From Alkalihalobacterium alkalinitrilicum (GTDB taxonomy: Bacteria; Bacillota; Bacilli; Bacillales; Bacillaceae_F): a stretch of 64,000 nucleotides of DNA. Numbering within the stretch: position 1 is the stretch's first letter; each line of letters begins with the position of its first letter. The stretch spans positions 4,106,519 through 4,170,518 of the forward strand of contig NZ_KV917368.1 in the NCBI RefSeq assembly GCF_002019605.1, in the 5' to 3' direction. Below, one piece after another: positions 49,989-59,291 of the stretch. Below the pieces are notes generated by a model. That model saw only the letters and a list, made by a program, of their open reading frames with translations. It searched no databases and was not told the DNA's origin. The translations under genes and the position numbers were made by a program.

Positions 49989-51449
49989 ATGAGAACTGGA
50001 AAACAGTACTTAGAGGCGTTAAGAGATAATCGTTGTGTTTATATGAATGGAGAAAAAGTAGATGATGTTACGACACATCCAGCATTCAAAGGAATCAGTG
50101 AAACGTTGGCTAAGCTATACGATTTTTCTAATGACGAAAATAATGACATGACATATATAACTGAGGACGGGACGACTGCTAATAAGATTTTCATGATCCC
50201 TCGTTCAAGAGAAGACTTAGCCATTCGTCGTGAAGCCATTACAAAATGGGCGGAAACGACTTATGGCATGGTTGGTAGAAGCCCAGACCATGTAGCAAGC
50301 TTCCTTGCAGGATTTTCAAGCTGGGGAGAAATTTTTGAAAAAGAAGAAAGAAACTACCGTGAAAACGTTGATAATTTTTATAAATACGTAAGAGATAATG
50401 ACTTGTACTTATCTTATGCTATCATCCCACCGCAAATTGACCGAAGTAAATCGAGTCATGAGTTAGATGAAAAATTCTTAGCAATGGGAGTCTATGAGGA
50501 AAGAGAAGACGGCATTGTTATTCGGGGCTCGCAAATGCTAGGAACGGCCGCAGCAGTAGCAGATTATATGTTTATCAGCTGTATCACACCACTTCGACCT
50601 GGTGATGAGGACTATGCTGTATCATTTGCCGTCCCTTGTAATGCGCCAGGGTTAAAGTTTTATACTAGACCAAGTTATGCAATGGGCAAATCTAGTACTT
50701 ACGATTATCCTTTGTCTACGCAATATGATGAAAGTGATGCTTTATTAGTGTTTGATGATGTCTTTATTCCTTGGGATCAAGTATTTGTCTATAAAGATAT
50801 TGACCTAGCACGTTCTCAGTTTTTTGAAAGTCCAGCTCATGTTTTGGGAAATACACAAGCTCAAACTCGTTTAATGACGAAGCTAAAATTCATTATTGGG
50901 TTGGCTAAGAAAATTACCGAGATGAATGGAGTTGCTAAACTCCCACCGGTCCAAGAAAAATTAGGTGAATTGGCCACATTAGTAGCAACTACGGAAGGCT
51001 TACTTCTTGCAGCTGAATACAATTGTGAGATTGATAAAAATGGAGTGGCAAGGCCACATCCACGTTACTTATATGGAGCGATGGGACAACAAAATACGCT
51101 GTATCCAAAGGTGATTCAAATTGTCAGAGAATTAGTGGGTGGAGGCGTATTACAAGTACCGTCATCCTTCCATGAATTAGTAAATGATGAAACAAAAGGA
51201 GACGTTGAGAAATACATTCGTTCTTCATCTGTAGATGCGGTTGAAAAAGTAAAATTATATAAACTAGCTTGGGATATTATCGGAACAGAATTTGGCGGAA
51301 GACATTTACAATATGAATTATTCTATGGTGGTGCACCATTTGTAGTAAAAGGCTATGCCTACAGAAACTATGGCTTTAACGAAGCGGAAGCGTTAGTAGA
51401 TAATTGCTTACAAAGCTATGGCTTACCAGTTGCAGAACTTAATAAATAG
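49989..51449 (+). CDS. hpaB: HpaB-family FADH2-dependent aromatic monooxygenase
   Basis: About 486 residues; the ATG at 49989 has better spacing to the G-rich ribosome site than that at 49986. 4-hydroxyphenylacetate 3-hydroxylase family: MRTGKQYLEALRDNRCVYMN, then RSPDHVASFLAGFSSWG, YAIIPPQIDRSKSSHE, GIVIRGSQMLGTAAAVADYM, VFDDVFIPWDQVFVY, and GGRHLQYELFYGG near the end. These enzymes hydroxylate phenolic or heteroaromatic rings with reduced FAD. The substrate here is not known; the remaining cluster is not the usual hpa meta-cleavage set. Confidence 0.92.
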   Translation: MRTGKQYLEALRDNRCVYMNGEKVDDVTTHPAFKGISETLAKLYDFSNDENNDMTYITEDGTTANKIFMIPRSREDLAIRREAITKWAETTYGMVGRSPDHVASFLAGFSSWGEIFEKEERNYRENVDNFYKYVRDNDLYLSYAIIPPQIDRSKSSHELDEKFLAMGVYEEREDGIVIRGSQMLGTAAAVADYMFISCITPLRPGDEDYAVSFAVPCNAPGLKFYTRPSYAMGKSSTYDYPLSTQYDESDALLVFDDVFIPWDQVFVYKDIDLARSQFFESPAHVLGNTQAQTRLMTKLKFIIGLAKKITEMNGVAKLPPVQEKLGELATLVATTEGLLLAAEYNCEIDKNGVARPHPRYLYGAMGQQNTLYPKVIQIVRELVGGGVLQVPSSFHELVNDETKGDVEKYIRSSSVDAVEKVKLYKLAWDIIGTEFGGRHLQYELFYGGAPFVVKGYAYRNYGFNEAEALVDNCLQSYGLPVAELNK

Positions 51450-51472
51450 AATAGAGAGAATGGAGTGGTACG

Positions 51473-52150
51473 ATGCAGTTTAAAGTTGAGGATCAGTTAA
51501 TTGAGTGGACCCCGCAAAAAGTAGTCATTGCGGGATATACATCGAAGGATCAAGAATCGTTAAAAAAACATATCGACGAATTAAAAGAACAGTTAGGTGT
51601 TGAGCCCCCTAAAAGAGTACCAATGTTATATGAAGTTTCTAATCATTTATTGCAAACAAACTCCGTTCTAACAGAAGTAGGCAATGGCGGAAGCGGTGAA
51701 GCAGAAGTCGTGTTATGTGACATTAATGGGAAATGGTATGTCGGTTTAGGTAGTGATCATACCGATCGTTCTCTAGAGGCTGTATCCGTTCAAAAATCGA
51801 AGCAAGTAACGGCTAAACCAATAACCGATCAATTATGGCCTTTAGAAACGATTGAACCTTATTGGGATGAACTGGTGCTAGAAAGCTGGGTCGAGGTGAA
51901 TGGAAAAGAGCAACTCTATCAGCAAGGTAAATTATCAGAATTTATGGAACCGAAACAATTATTAGAAATCATTCAAGAACGTGGTTATTTTAGCTCGGAA
52001 ATCGTCATCTTTTGTGGAACGCTTCCAATCGTCGATGGAGAGTTTGTGTCAAGTAGAAAGTTTAAAGCTCGTCTATACGATCCTATAAAAAATCGTGAAC
52101 TCACACTTGCTTATGAAGTTGAATACTTGAAAGATGCTGAGGAGGTATAA
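51473..52150 (+). CDS. DUF2848 family protein
   Basis: 225 residues, starting behind AGAATGGAG. The match is to DUF2848: PPKRVPMLYEVSNHLLQTNS, GNGGSGEAEVVLCDINGKWY, and GLGSDHTDRSLEAVSV, with metal-site-like Glu and His/Asp. DUF2848 is distantly like fumarylacetoacetate-hydrolase-type enzymes, so hydrolysis of a C-C or amide bond after ring oxidation is possible. No direct evidence. Confidence 0.75.
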   Translation: MQFKVEDQLIEWTPQKVVIAGYTSKDQESLKKHIDELKEQLGVEPPKRVPMLYEVSNHLLQTNSVLTEVGNGGSGEAEVVLCDINGKWYVGLGSDHTDRSLEAVSVQKSKQVTAKPITDQLWPLETIEPYWDELVLESWVEVNGKEQLYQQGKLSEFMEPKQLLEIIQERGYFSSEIVIFCGTLPIVDGEFVSSRKFKARLYDPIKNRELTLAYEVEYLKDAEEV

Positions 52151-52152
52151 CG

Positions 52153-52500
52153 ATGGCAGTCAAACCAGAATTGGAATTTTTAGATTATAAAACGTTTGAG
52201 TTAAAGCCATTTACGAATGTAAAGGGATTGTCTGAGAGAATCATAGCGCAGGTGCCAGGCACCAGTGTAGCAACAAGAATTTTAGAATTTGAACCAGGGA
52301 CAGATACGTCACCAAATGGTGTGCAAATTCACGATTTTTGGGAAGAACTTTACATTATCGAAGGGTCCATTATTGACTTGGAACTCGATGAAGAGTTTAC
52401 AAGTGGGATGGTAGCTTGCAGACCACCAGGGATGAGACATGGACCGTGGAAAGCACCAAATGGATGTAAAATATTTGAAGTTCGTTATTACTCAAAATAG
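52153..52500 (+). CDS. Cupin-domain protein 1
   Basis: 115 residues, two bases after the DUF2848 stop. A small ChrR-like cupin: TRILEFEPGTDTSPNGVQIH, DFWEELYIIEGSIIDLELDE and ACRPPGMRHGPWKAPNGCKI provide His/Glu ligands for a single metal. May be a dioxygenase, isomerase or decarboxylase subunit. Nearly identical over its C-terminal two thirds to the next gene. Confidence 0.85.
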   Translation: MAVKPELEFLDYKTFELKPFTNVKGLSERIIAQVPGTSVATRILEFEPGTDTSPNGVQIHDFWEELYIIEGSIIDLELDEEFTSGMVACRPPGMRHGPWKAPNGCKIFEVRYYSK

Positions 52501-52562
52501 TAATCAATGTAACGATAGCTAGACAGAAGAAAATTTTAAGGAACTAAAAAGGAGCAGTTAAA

Positions 52563-52910
52563 ATGGCAGCAAAACCAGAATTGGAATTTTTGGACTATAA
52601 AAAATTTGAGTCACAACCGATTGAGCCAGTAAAAGGATTATCACAAAGAATCATCGCGAAAATTCCAGGCTCAGAAGTAGCAACAAGAATTTTAGAATTT
52701 GAACCAGGGACAGATACGTCACCAAATGGTGTGCAAATTCACGATTTTTGGGAAGAACTTTACATTATCGAAGGGTCCATTATTGACTTGGAACTCGATG
52801 AAGAGTTTACAAGTGGGATGGTAGCTTGCAGACCACCAGGAATGAGACATGGCCCATGGAAAGCACCAAATGGATGTAAAATATATGAAGTTCGATATTA
52901 CGCGAAGTAA
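52563..52910 (+). CDS. Cupin-domain protein 2 (tandem duplicate)
   Basis: 115 residues, same metal motifs as cupin 1. Bases 52677-52845 match 52267-52435 almost perfectly, while the first 35 codons differ at many sites. This points to gene conversion or to selection on the N-terminal part. The two may form a hetero-oligomer. Confidence 0.85.
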   Translation: MAAKPELEFLDYKKFESQPIEPVKGLSQRIIAKIPGSEVATRILEFEPGTDTSPNGVQIHDFWEELYIIEGSIIDLELDEEFTSGMVACRPPGMRHGPWKAPNGCKIYEVRYYAK

Positions 52911-52992
52911 CGAAACGTTTAGTATGGATTGGAGAAACGAATACTAATCTATTACAAGCTGCTTGTCTAGATTAGGTGTGGGGAGGATAGGA

Positions 52993-53664
52993 GTGACAGG
53001 ATTTAATTTGAAACCAATAGAGAAAGAAGATACGACGAAAGACAAAATATACAATCAAGTAAAATATGCCATACTCAATGGTAAAATTGATATCCAAGAT
53101 AGCTTTACTGAGGTGCAATTGGCTGCATCTTTAAATACTTCTAGAACTCCAGTAAGAGCAGCATTACAAGATTTGGTTAAAGAACGTCTAATTGTTAGTA
53201 TTCCCCGTAAAGGCTTTGAAGTACGGGAGATTACTGTTGATGAACAGAAGCAAATCTTTCTCTTAAGGGCTGCTATGGAAGCAGAAGTCGTTAAAAAGGT
53301 AGCACCGAACATCAAAGATCATGAAATAGACTTGCTTAAAAGTATCAATAAAGAGCAACAGCTTGCCATTCAAAACAATAATAGTGTTCGCTTTATTGAG
53401 TTAGATCAACATTTTCATTTAAACTTGGTTAGGTTTTCAGGAATGACAATCATCGAAGAGATCCTTCAAAATCTTCTAAACTTGTCCCAGTTAATAGGTT
53501 TAAGAGCGGTTCAAAAACAAGGAAGATTTTACGATGTACTTAAGGAGCATGAAAACATTATTCTCAGTTTAAAGAAGAGAGATCCAAATTTGGCATATCA
53601 AGAAATGATTCAACATTTGCAAAACACCAATGAAATTTTGCTGCAGTTGGATCATTCCCGTTAA
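52993..53664 (+). CDS. GntR-family regulator (FCD type) 1
   Basis: About 223 residues, GTG six bases after GGGAGG. Winged helix at 10-75 (TKDKIYNQVKYAILNGKIDI; LAASLNTSRTPVRAALQDLV) and helical FCD ligand domain (90-215, with LDQHFHLNLVRFSG for the metal/ligand site). Paralogous to the regulator at 58432. Lies inside the catabolic cluster and likely represses it through the TGTATACA sites. Confidence 0.9.
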   Translation: MTGFNLKPIEKEDTTKDKIYNQVKYAILNGKIDIQDSFTEVQLAASLNTSRTPVRAALQDLVKERLIVSIPRKGFEVREITVDEQKQIFLLRAAMEAEVVKKVAPNIKDHEIDLLKSINKEQQLAIQNNNSVRFIELDQHFHLNLVRFSGMTIIEEILQNLLNLSQLIGLRAVQKQGRFYDVLKEHENIILSLKKRDPNLAYQEMIQHLQNTNEILLQLDHSR

Positions 53665-53712
53665 CTGTCGATTAATTCCATAGCAAGTGAAACGAATGAA
53701 GGGAGATAACCC

Positions 53713-54492
53713 ATGAAAATTGCATCAGTCCAACTTGAAATTAAAGACACTGAGACGAAACAACAGAGAATGGACAGAGTTTTGTCTATGATAGATGAAT
53801 TACGAGATTATGATTTAATTACTTTACCAGAAGTTTGGGCAACAGGTTATTTTACTTTTGACAAGTATAAAGAAGAAGCAGAGGAATTAGGCGGTTCTTT
53901 TATACAAACTTTTTCCGAAAAAGCGAAAGAATTAAACGTGTTGTTGTTTGCTGGTAGTTTCATAGAAAAAAAGGAAGACCGTTACTATAATACGAGTATT
54001 TTATTTGGTAATGATGGTTCGATCTTAGCGACGTATCGCAAAGTTCATTTATTTCGTTATGGCTCAAAAGAAGGTGAGATCCTCACTCGCGGTGAGGAAC
54101 CCGTTGTCGTTGAAACGGAATTTGGGAAGGTAGGCCTCACCACTTGCTATGATCTGAGATTTCCTGAATTATATCGCAAACAAGTTGAAATGGGGGCTGA
54201 AATTCTACTCGTTACTTCAGCATGGCCGCACCAACGGTTAGCGCATTGGAATTTGTTTAATCAGGTGAGAGCTTTAGAAAATCAGTGCTTTTTAATTTCT
54301 TGTAATTGTGTTGGGAAAACAAAAGGGGTAGAGCTTGCTGGCAATAGCAAGGTCGTTGATCCTTGGGGTGTCGTATTAGCTTCGGCATCCACAAAAGAGG
54401 CAATATTAACAGCAGAAATTGATACTAGTGTCATTACGCAAGTAAGAGATGATTTTCCACAATTGAAACATCGTGTTTTCTGTGAAAGTTGA
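53713..54492 (+). CDS. Nitrilase-superfamily carbon-nitrogen hydrolase
   Basis: 259 residues, ATG after AAGGGAGAT. Catalytic triad visible: Glu40 (TLPEVWATGYF), Lys110 (TYRKVHLF) and Cys145 (GLTTCYDLRFPELYR). Closest in pattern to omega-amidase/NIT-like C-N hydrolases that cleave small amides. It probably converts an imported amide to its acid for the oxidative steps. Confidence 0.9.
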   Translation: MKIASVQLEIKDTETKQQRMDRVLSMIDELRDYDLITLPEVWATGYFTFDKYKEEAEELGGSFIQTFSEKAKELNVLLFAGSFIEKKEDRYYNTSILFGNDGSILATYRKVHLFRYGSKEGEILTRGEEPVVVETEFGKVGLTTCYDLRFPELYRKQVEMGAEILLVTSAWPHQRLAHWNLFNQVRALENQCFLISCNCVGKTKGVELAGNSKVVDPWGVVLASASTKEAILTAEIDTSVITQVRDDFPQLKHRVFCES

Positions 54493-54522
54493 TAGTGAAG
54501 ATACAAAAGGGGGTATATTAAA

Positions 54523-55581
54523 ATGGCTAAAAAACTATGGTTTCTTTCAGTAATTATTGTGTCGATGCTTCTTGCGGCGTGTGGTGGTGGAAACAGTGAA
54601 AGCGCCAATACAACAGAGACTAACACGGAAACAGCAAACACTGGGACAGGTTCAAGTGAAGAAACGATTAATTTAAAGATTGCTAATATTACACAACCTG
54701 TACATTCATGGAATCAATCTTTGGAAGTCTTTGAAGAAAGCTTACAAGAACAAGCCGATGGAAAGTTTAATCTCGAATTGTTTCCTGGTGGACAGTTAGG
54801 AAATGAAGCAGATATGCTACAACAGTTAGATCAAGGGAATATCGATATGATGGTCATTACAACTGCTCAATTAAGTGAAGTATCTGAATCCTTTGCCTCA
54901 TGGTTAATGCCATTTATCGTCGATACCCATGAACAAGCCTATGATTTGTGGATGAGTGAAGAATCTATGAATTTATTTGATAGTCTTTCGAGCTATAACG
55001 TTAAAGGGCTAGGATATTTATCTTCTGGGTTTAGATGGTACTTAATGAGAGACGAAGCCATCAAGTTACCAGATGATCTGGATCGAAAGAGTTTAAGAAT
55101 TACACCAAGTCCTGCAAAGGTTGAATACTATCGCGCTTTAAACGTAAGTCCAACACCTATGCCGTTAACAGAAGTGTATACATCATTGCAACAAGGTGTT
55201 ATTGATGGTGTAGACATTGACTCCGAGTCTATCATCCCAGAAAGACTATATGAAACAGGTAAACACTTAACGCCAAGTAACCACATTTATTGGCAGGGAG
55301 CTATCCTAATTAATTCTGAGTTGTGGGAAACGTTGACTGAAGAAGATCAAGAAGTCATTAACAGCGCTGTCACAGCAGCTATGAATCATAATGTTGAATA
55401 CCTAGCAACGAGTGAAGCAGAAAACTTAGAGAAGCTAACGAATGAACCAGGAATGTCTTTATATGAGCTAGACAGAGAGGCGTTTCAACCATTTGTTGAT
55501 GCCATTCATGAAAATTATGCAGGTAAAAATTCTGATATAGCAGCTTTTCTTGAAAAAGCAGCAGAAATTAGAGGTCAATAA
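54523..55581 (+). CDS. dctP: TRAP transporter substrate-binding lipoprotein DctP
   Basis: 352 residues. Lipoprotein signal (KLWFLSVIIVSMLLAACGGG), Thr/Glu linker, then the DctP domain: LKIANITQPVHSWNQSLEVF, LFPGGQLGNEADMLQQLDQG, and KSLRITPSPAKVEYYRALNV with the ligand-binding Arg. Delivers the cluster's substrate to the DctQM permease. Differs clearly from the receptors at 1128 and 46223. Confidence 0.92.
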   Translation: MAKKLWFLSVIIVSMLLAACGGGNSESANTTETNTETANTGTGSSEETINLKIANITQPVHSWNQSLEVFEESLQEQADGKFNLELFPGGQLGNEADMLQQLDQGNIDMMVITTAQLSEVSESFASWLMPFIVDTHEQAYDLWMSEESMNLFDSLSSYNVKGLGYLSSGFRWYLMRDEAIKLPDDLDRKSLRITPSPAKVEYYRALNVSPTPMPLTEVYTSLQQGVIDGVDIDSESIIPERLYETGKHLTPSNHIYWQGAILINSELWETLTEEDQEVINSAVTAAMNHNVEYLATSEAENLEKLTNEPGMSLYELDREAFQPFVDAIHENYAGKNSDIAAFLEKAAEIRGQ

Positions 55582-55594
55582 GAACGATCGAATT

Positions 55595-55616
55595 GCGGCT
55601 ACTGTATGGTAGCTGC
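55595..55616 (+). promoter_or_regulatory. Hairpin between dctP and dctQ
   Basis: GCGGCTAC / GTAGCTGC (one G-U pair) with TGTATG loop, then TATTCTCC. The third receptor-permease gap in the window with a hairpin. Confidence 0.55.
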
Positions 55617-55651
55617 TATTCTCCCATTATTAAACATAAGGGGTTTAGCAC

Positions 55652-56161
55652 ATGATGAATTTTCTAGGAAAAATATTAAACCATATGAGTAACTATACAG
55701 AAAAGGTCGTTGTGGGATTAAGTTTAATCGGAATCATAGCTCTTACAATAAACTTAATTGTTGCCGTCGTTTTTCGTTATATTTTCAAAGCGCCCATATA
55801 CTTTGCTAATGAGTTATCGTTGTTTTTATTTGGAATGATTACTTTTTTAGGTGGAAGTTTAGGGGTGAAGAGATCGACTTTAGCATCCGTTACTTTTATT
55901 GTAGATAAACTCAAAGGAGTTTCGAAAAATATCGTAGTGCTATTTATTCAATTCAATATTCTAGCATTTGGTATATTAATCTTTTACTTCAGCTATTTCT
56001 GGATTACAGATAAAAATATTCTTAATCAGATGGCTTCAACGATGGCTATTCCCTTATGGGTTCCTTATTCGATCATTCCTGTTTCGATGATTTTTATTAT
56101 TATTTTTAGCCTCGATAATATTTATAAAGGTCTAGCTGGAAGGGAGAAGACTCATGTTTAA
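55652..56161 (+). CDS. dctQ: TRAP small permease DctQ
   Basis: 169 residues, four helices, with PIYFANELSLFLFGMITFLG near residue 50. AAGGGG before the ATG. Overlaps dctM by eight bases. Confidence 0.92.
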   Translation: MMNFLGKILNHMSNYTEKVVVGLSLIGIIALTINLIVAVVFRYIFKAPIYFANELSLFLFGMITFLGGSLGVKRSTLASVTFIVDKLKGVSKNIVVLFIQFNILAFGILIFYFSYFWITDKNILNQMASTMAIPLWVPYSIIPVSMIFIIIFSLDNIYKGLAGREKTHV

Positions 56162-57416
56162 CACGGCTTTGTTTTTTATACTACTTTTCTTAGGTGTGCC
56201 GATTGCATTTGTTTTAGGTATTAGTTCCATTATCTATATCGTGACAACAGGCAATGTCGGTATTTTAAATTCTCTTCCACAAAGAATGTTTAACGGGGTA
56301 CAAAATTTTGGGTTGTTAGCTATCCCTATGTTCGTACTTGTTGGTGAACTCATGAATTCAGGTGGGATTACGAAACGTTTAATCAACTTTGCCTCTGTAA
56401 CGATCGGTTCCATTCGAGGAGGGTTAGCCTATGTCAACGTAGCGGCTAACATGTTTTTAGCATCGATTGTTGGATCGGCAAACGCGCAAACAGCGATTAT
56501 GAGTCGAACGATCGTTCCTGAGATGGAGAAGAAAGGGTATTCAAGGGATTTCAGTTCAGCTTTAACAGCCGCTTCATCGATTGTTGGCCCTTTAATTCCG
56601 CCGAGTATGCCATTTATTATTTATGGGGTTGTCGCAGGACAATCGATAGGAAGTTTATTCATCGCTGGTATTATTCCAGGTCTCTTGTTTGCATTGGCGT
56701 TTTCTATCCTTATTTATTTCATTTCCATCAAGAGAGATTTTCCAAAAGAAGAACGGGCCGGTTATGGGACGATTCTGAAAACCTTTGGGTCGGTCATTCC
56801 CGCGCTAAGTATCCCAATTCTAGTCATTTGGGGAATACTTGCAGGCGTTTTTACACCAACAGAATCTGCTGCATTCGCTGTATTAATTGCCTTAATATCT
56901 GGGATGTTTATTTATAAAGAGTTAAAGATTAAAGATCTCCCTAAAATACTGATCAATACTGTATTAACATCAGCAACGGTGACGTTTCTTGTGGCAACAT
57001 CTAATATTTTCGGTTGGGTTCTTACGTTTGAACAAGTTCCACAAATGATTGCTAGTGCTATTTTAGGCTTTGCAGAAAGTCCACTTGTATTTTTATTATT
57101 AGTAAACGTTATTTTACTCGTTGTAGGGATGTTCATTGATGGGCTTGCGGCTCTTATTCTTTTAGTTCCTATCTTGTTACCGATCGCCTTGCAATATGGC
57201 ATAGATCCAATCCATTTCGGTTTAATCATGGTTATCAATTTAACACTAGGGTTAATGACTCCACCAGTTGGTACTGTGTTATTTATTACTTCATCCCTAG
57301 CAGATGTTAAATATGAAAAACTATTAAAAGCGTTAGTTCCATTTTTAGTTGTATCTTTTATCGTGTTACTAATTATCACGTATTTCCCGCAAATTTCAAT
57401 GTTTTTAATTAATTAA
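56154..57416 (+). CDS. dctM: TRAP large permease DctM
   Basis: 420 residues, 11-12 helices, family-length. Conserved blocks: LLAIPMFVLVGELMNSGGIT, GGLAYVNVAANMFLASIVGS, SSIVGPLIPPSMPFIIYGVV, GLMTPPVGTVLFITSS. Intact. Forms the channel with DctQ for the receptor at 54523. Confidence 0.95.
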   Translation: MFNTALFFILLFLGVPIAFVLGISSIIYIVTTGNVGILNSLPQRMFNGVQNFGLLAIPMFVLVGELMNSGGITKRLINFASVTIGSIRGGLAYVNVAANMFLASIVGSANAQTAIMSRTIVPEMEKKGYSRDFSSALTAASSIVGPLIPPSMPFIIYGVVAGQSIGSLFIAGIIPGLLFALAFSILIYFISIKRDFPKEERAGYGTILKTFGSVIPALSIPILVIWGILAGVFTPTESAAFAVLIALISGMFIYKELKIKDLPKILINTVLTSATVTFLVATSNIFGWVLTFEQVPQMIASAILGFAESPLVFLLLVNVILLVVGMFIDGLAALILLVPILLPIALQYGIDPIHFGLIMVINLTLGLMTPPVGTVLFITSSLADVKYEKLLKALVPFLVVSFIVLLIITYFPQISMFLIN

Positions 57417-57454
57417 AATGGGATCTATTATTTAATCAAAGGAGGGGAGCAGTC

Positions 57455-58372
57455 GTGAAAGTAACATACCTTTCTTACCCATTCAAAAATCCTATTCATT
57501 TTGTTGAGTCTTCCATTGCGATCGGAAATTTTGATGGAATTCACAAAGGTCACCAAAAGGTCATAAAAACGGCCATCGAAAAATCGAAGAAATATCAGCT
57601 TCAGTCGGGGGTTATGACGTTTTATCCGCATCCAAAAGAAGTTTTGGGTAAAACGGGTGTCACAAGCATTACTCCACTAGAAGACAAACTAAGAATTTTT
57701 GGAGAACTAGGAGTCGATGTTTGTTATGTTGTGGAATTCAATGAAGCTTTCGCAAAAATTACAAAAGATATGTTTATTCATGATTTCTTAATTCCCCTTA
57801 AGGTCTTAGCGGTAACTGTAGGATTTGACTTTCATTTTGGAAGGTTTGGACAAGGAAATCCAGAAGATTTTATTACGGCTAAGCGCTTTTTGTCAGTAGA
57901 TATTATTGAATCGATTGATGCAAATCATGAAAAAATATCGAGCACTAATATAAGGAGCTTGATAAAAAGTGGCGGAATTGAACACGCAAATTTTATGTTA
58001 GGAAGGAATCACAAAATTAGATGTGAGCCCGTTGAAGTTTATGAGAGAAATCGATTGATGAATATTAGTCACTATTCGTTAAAATGCAAAGTAAGTCAAG
58101 GGTTTGCCTTCCCGAAATCAGGTAGTTATACGACAATTATTAAGAAGTCAAATGAAATCCTTTGGGGAATTGCATCATTTTCAAATGTTGAAAATGAAAG
58201 TGACCAGTCTGATTTGGAAATGATGGAGTTGGATATTGTAGGAGATTTGGACTTCACTAAACCTTATTTAGAGGTATATCTATTACAAAGAGTAAATGTA
58301 TCGGTTGATACTGAAATCAAGCAGCGCTATATCAATTTTGTCTATGAAGAGCATTTAAGTATGCGTGTATAG
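57455..58372 (+). CDS. RibF-like FAD synthetase domain protein with diverged C-terminus
   Basis: 305 residues, GTG after AAAGGAGGGG. The N-terminal adenylyltransferase half is RibF-like: SIAIGNFDGIHKGHQKVIKT (nucleotide-binding), FYPHPKEVLGK, VGFDFHFGRFGQGN, and SSTNIRSLIKSGGIEHANFM. The C-terminal half, where RibF has the riboflavin kinase, lacks the usual G-x-A-N-x-G and P-T-A-N-x-x kinase motifs. It is probably FMN adenylyltransferase only, or a regulator. Being in an operon with HpaB, it may boost FAD supply. Confidence 0.8.
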   Translation: MKVTYLSYPFKNPIHFVESSIAIGNFDGIHKGHQKVIKTAIEKSKKYQLQSGVMTFYPHPKEVLGKTGVTSITPLEDKLRIFGELGVDVCYVVEFNEAFAKITKDMFIHDFLIPLKVLAVTVGFDFHFGRFGQGNPEDFITAKRFLSVDIIESIDANHEKISSTNIRSLIKSGGIEHANFMLGRNHKIRCEPVEVYERNRLMNISHYSLKCKVSQGFAFPKSGSYTTIIKKSNEILWGIASFSNVENESDQSDLEMMELDIVGDLDFTKPYLEVYLLQRVNVSVDTEIKQRYINFVYEEHLSMRV

Positions 58373-58431
58373 GAGGCTTACAATCATCTATGGCACTAAA
58401 ATGCTCTTTGATACGATAAAAGGAAAAGGCA

Positions 58432-59100
58432 CTATTCGGCAATAATCTCATCTAAAGATTCCCCAGTGGCGGTAAGATGCTCATACATTAAATTAGCCGC
58501 TAATGTGGCTTCGCCTTGTTCTAATGCAGAAATAATTTTGCGATGTTCTTCTATTACCTCATCCATTCTTCCGTATTTTTTAATCGCTTTCAACCCTATT
58601 AATCGCGTAAGTTCATGTAAGTTAAGTAAAATCTCTTCAATTAATTGATAGCCAATAAAGCGAACGATGGATAAGTGAAATTCTTGATCGATTTCAATGA
58701 AGGTTAAATTATCATTGGCCTTCATTGCTTTGATTTGCTTGGCTCTTAGTTCTTTAAAGTAGGCTAATTGTTCTTCCGTAATTTGCCTTGCCAATTGTTC
58801 GATGGTTTTCGTTTCAATCGACTTTCGAAGCAGTAATATTTCTTCCTGCTCTTTTGGCGTGATGGTTTTCACTTTAAAACCTTTTCGAGGCGTTGATACA
58901 ATTAAACTTTCTTTCATTAAATTTTGTAGTGCTTCCCGTACAGGAGTCCGAGAAATATTTAGGGAATCAGCCAACTGCGTTTCAGTAAAAAACTGATTAT
59001 CCGTAATATCGCCCTTTAAAATAGCCTCTTTGATTTGCCTATACACTCTCTCTTTGGTTGTTTCTTCTTTATGAATGGGTCTTAAATTAAATTCGCTCAT
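58432..59100 (-). CDS. GntR-family regulator (FCD type) 2
   Basis: 222 residues, MSEFNLRPIHKEETTKERVY, winged helix LADSLNISRTPVREALQNLM, FCD domain with IDQEFHLSIVRFIG. Strongly similar to the regulator at 52993, including the N-terminus before the HTH. Reads toward the end of the cluster. Two paralogous repressors may recognise related inducers. Confidence 0.9.
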   Translation of the reverse strand: MSEFNLRPIHKEETTKERVYRQIKEAILKGDITDNQFFTETQLADSLNISRTPVREALQNLMKESLIVSTPRKGFKVKTITPKEQEEILLLRKSIETKTIEQLARQITEEQLAYFKELRAKQIKAMKANDNLTFIEIDQEFHLSIVRFIGYQLIEEILLNLHELTRLIGLKAIKKYGRMDEVIEEHRKIISALEQGEATLAANLMYEHLTATGESLDEIIAE

Positions 59101-59209
59101 ATACTCACCTATTTTTAGAAAACTCTAAAGAGTTAAGAGTTGTGTAATGACTTTTACATATTCCTTATAATGGTACTTTTTATTTGGTGTAATGTCAATG
59201 TGGCGCAAT

Positions 59210-59275
59210 TCACTGTGACTCCCCGAAAAATATTGTTTCACTTAAAAATCCGTCACTATCTGAAATTTGTCAAAG
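59210..59275. repeat. TCACTGTGAC-family repeat, double copy C12
   Basis: TCACTGTGACTCCCCGAAAA then ATATTGTTTCAC (59210-59241), followed by GTCACTATCTGAAATTTGTC (59252-59271): one unit of each subtype in tandem. Confidence 0.7.
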
Positions 59276-59291
59276 ATAGAGAAACGGGATA

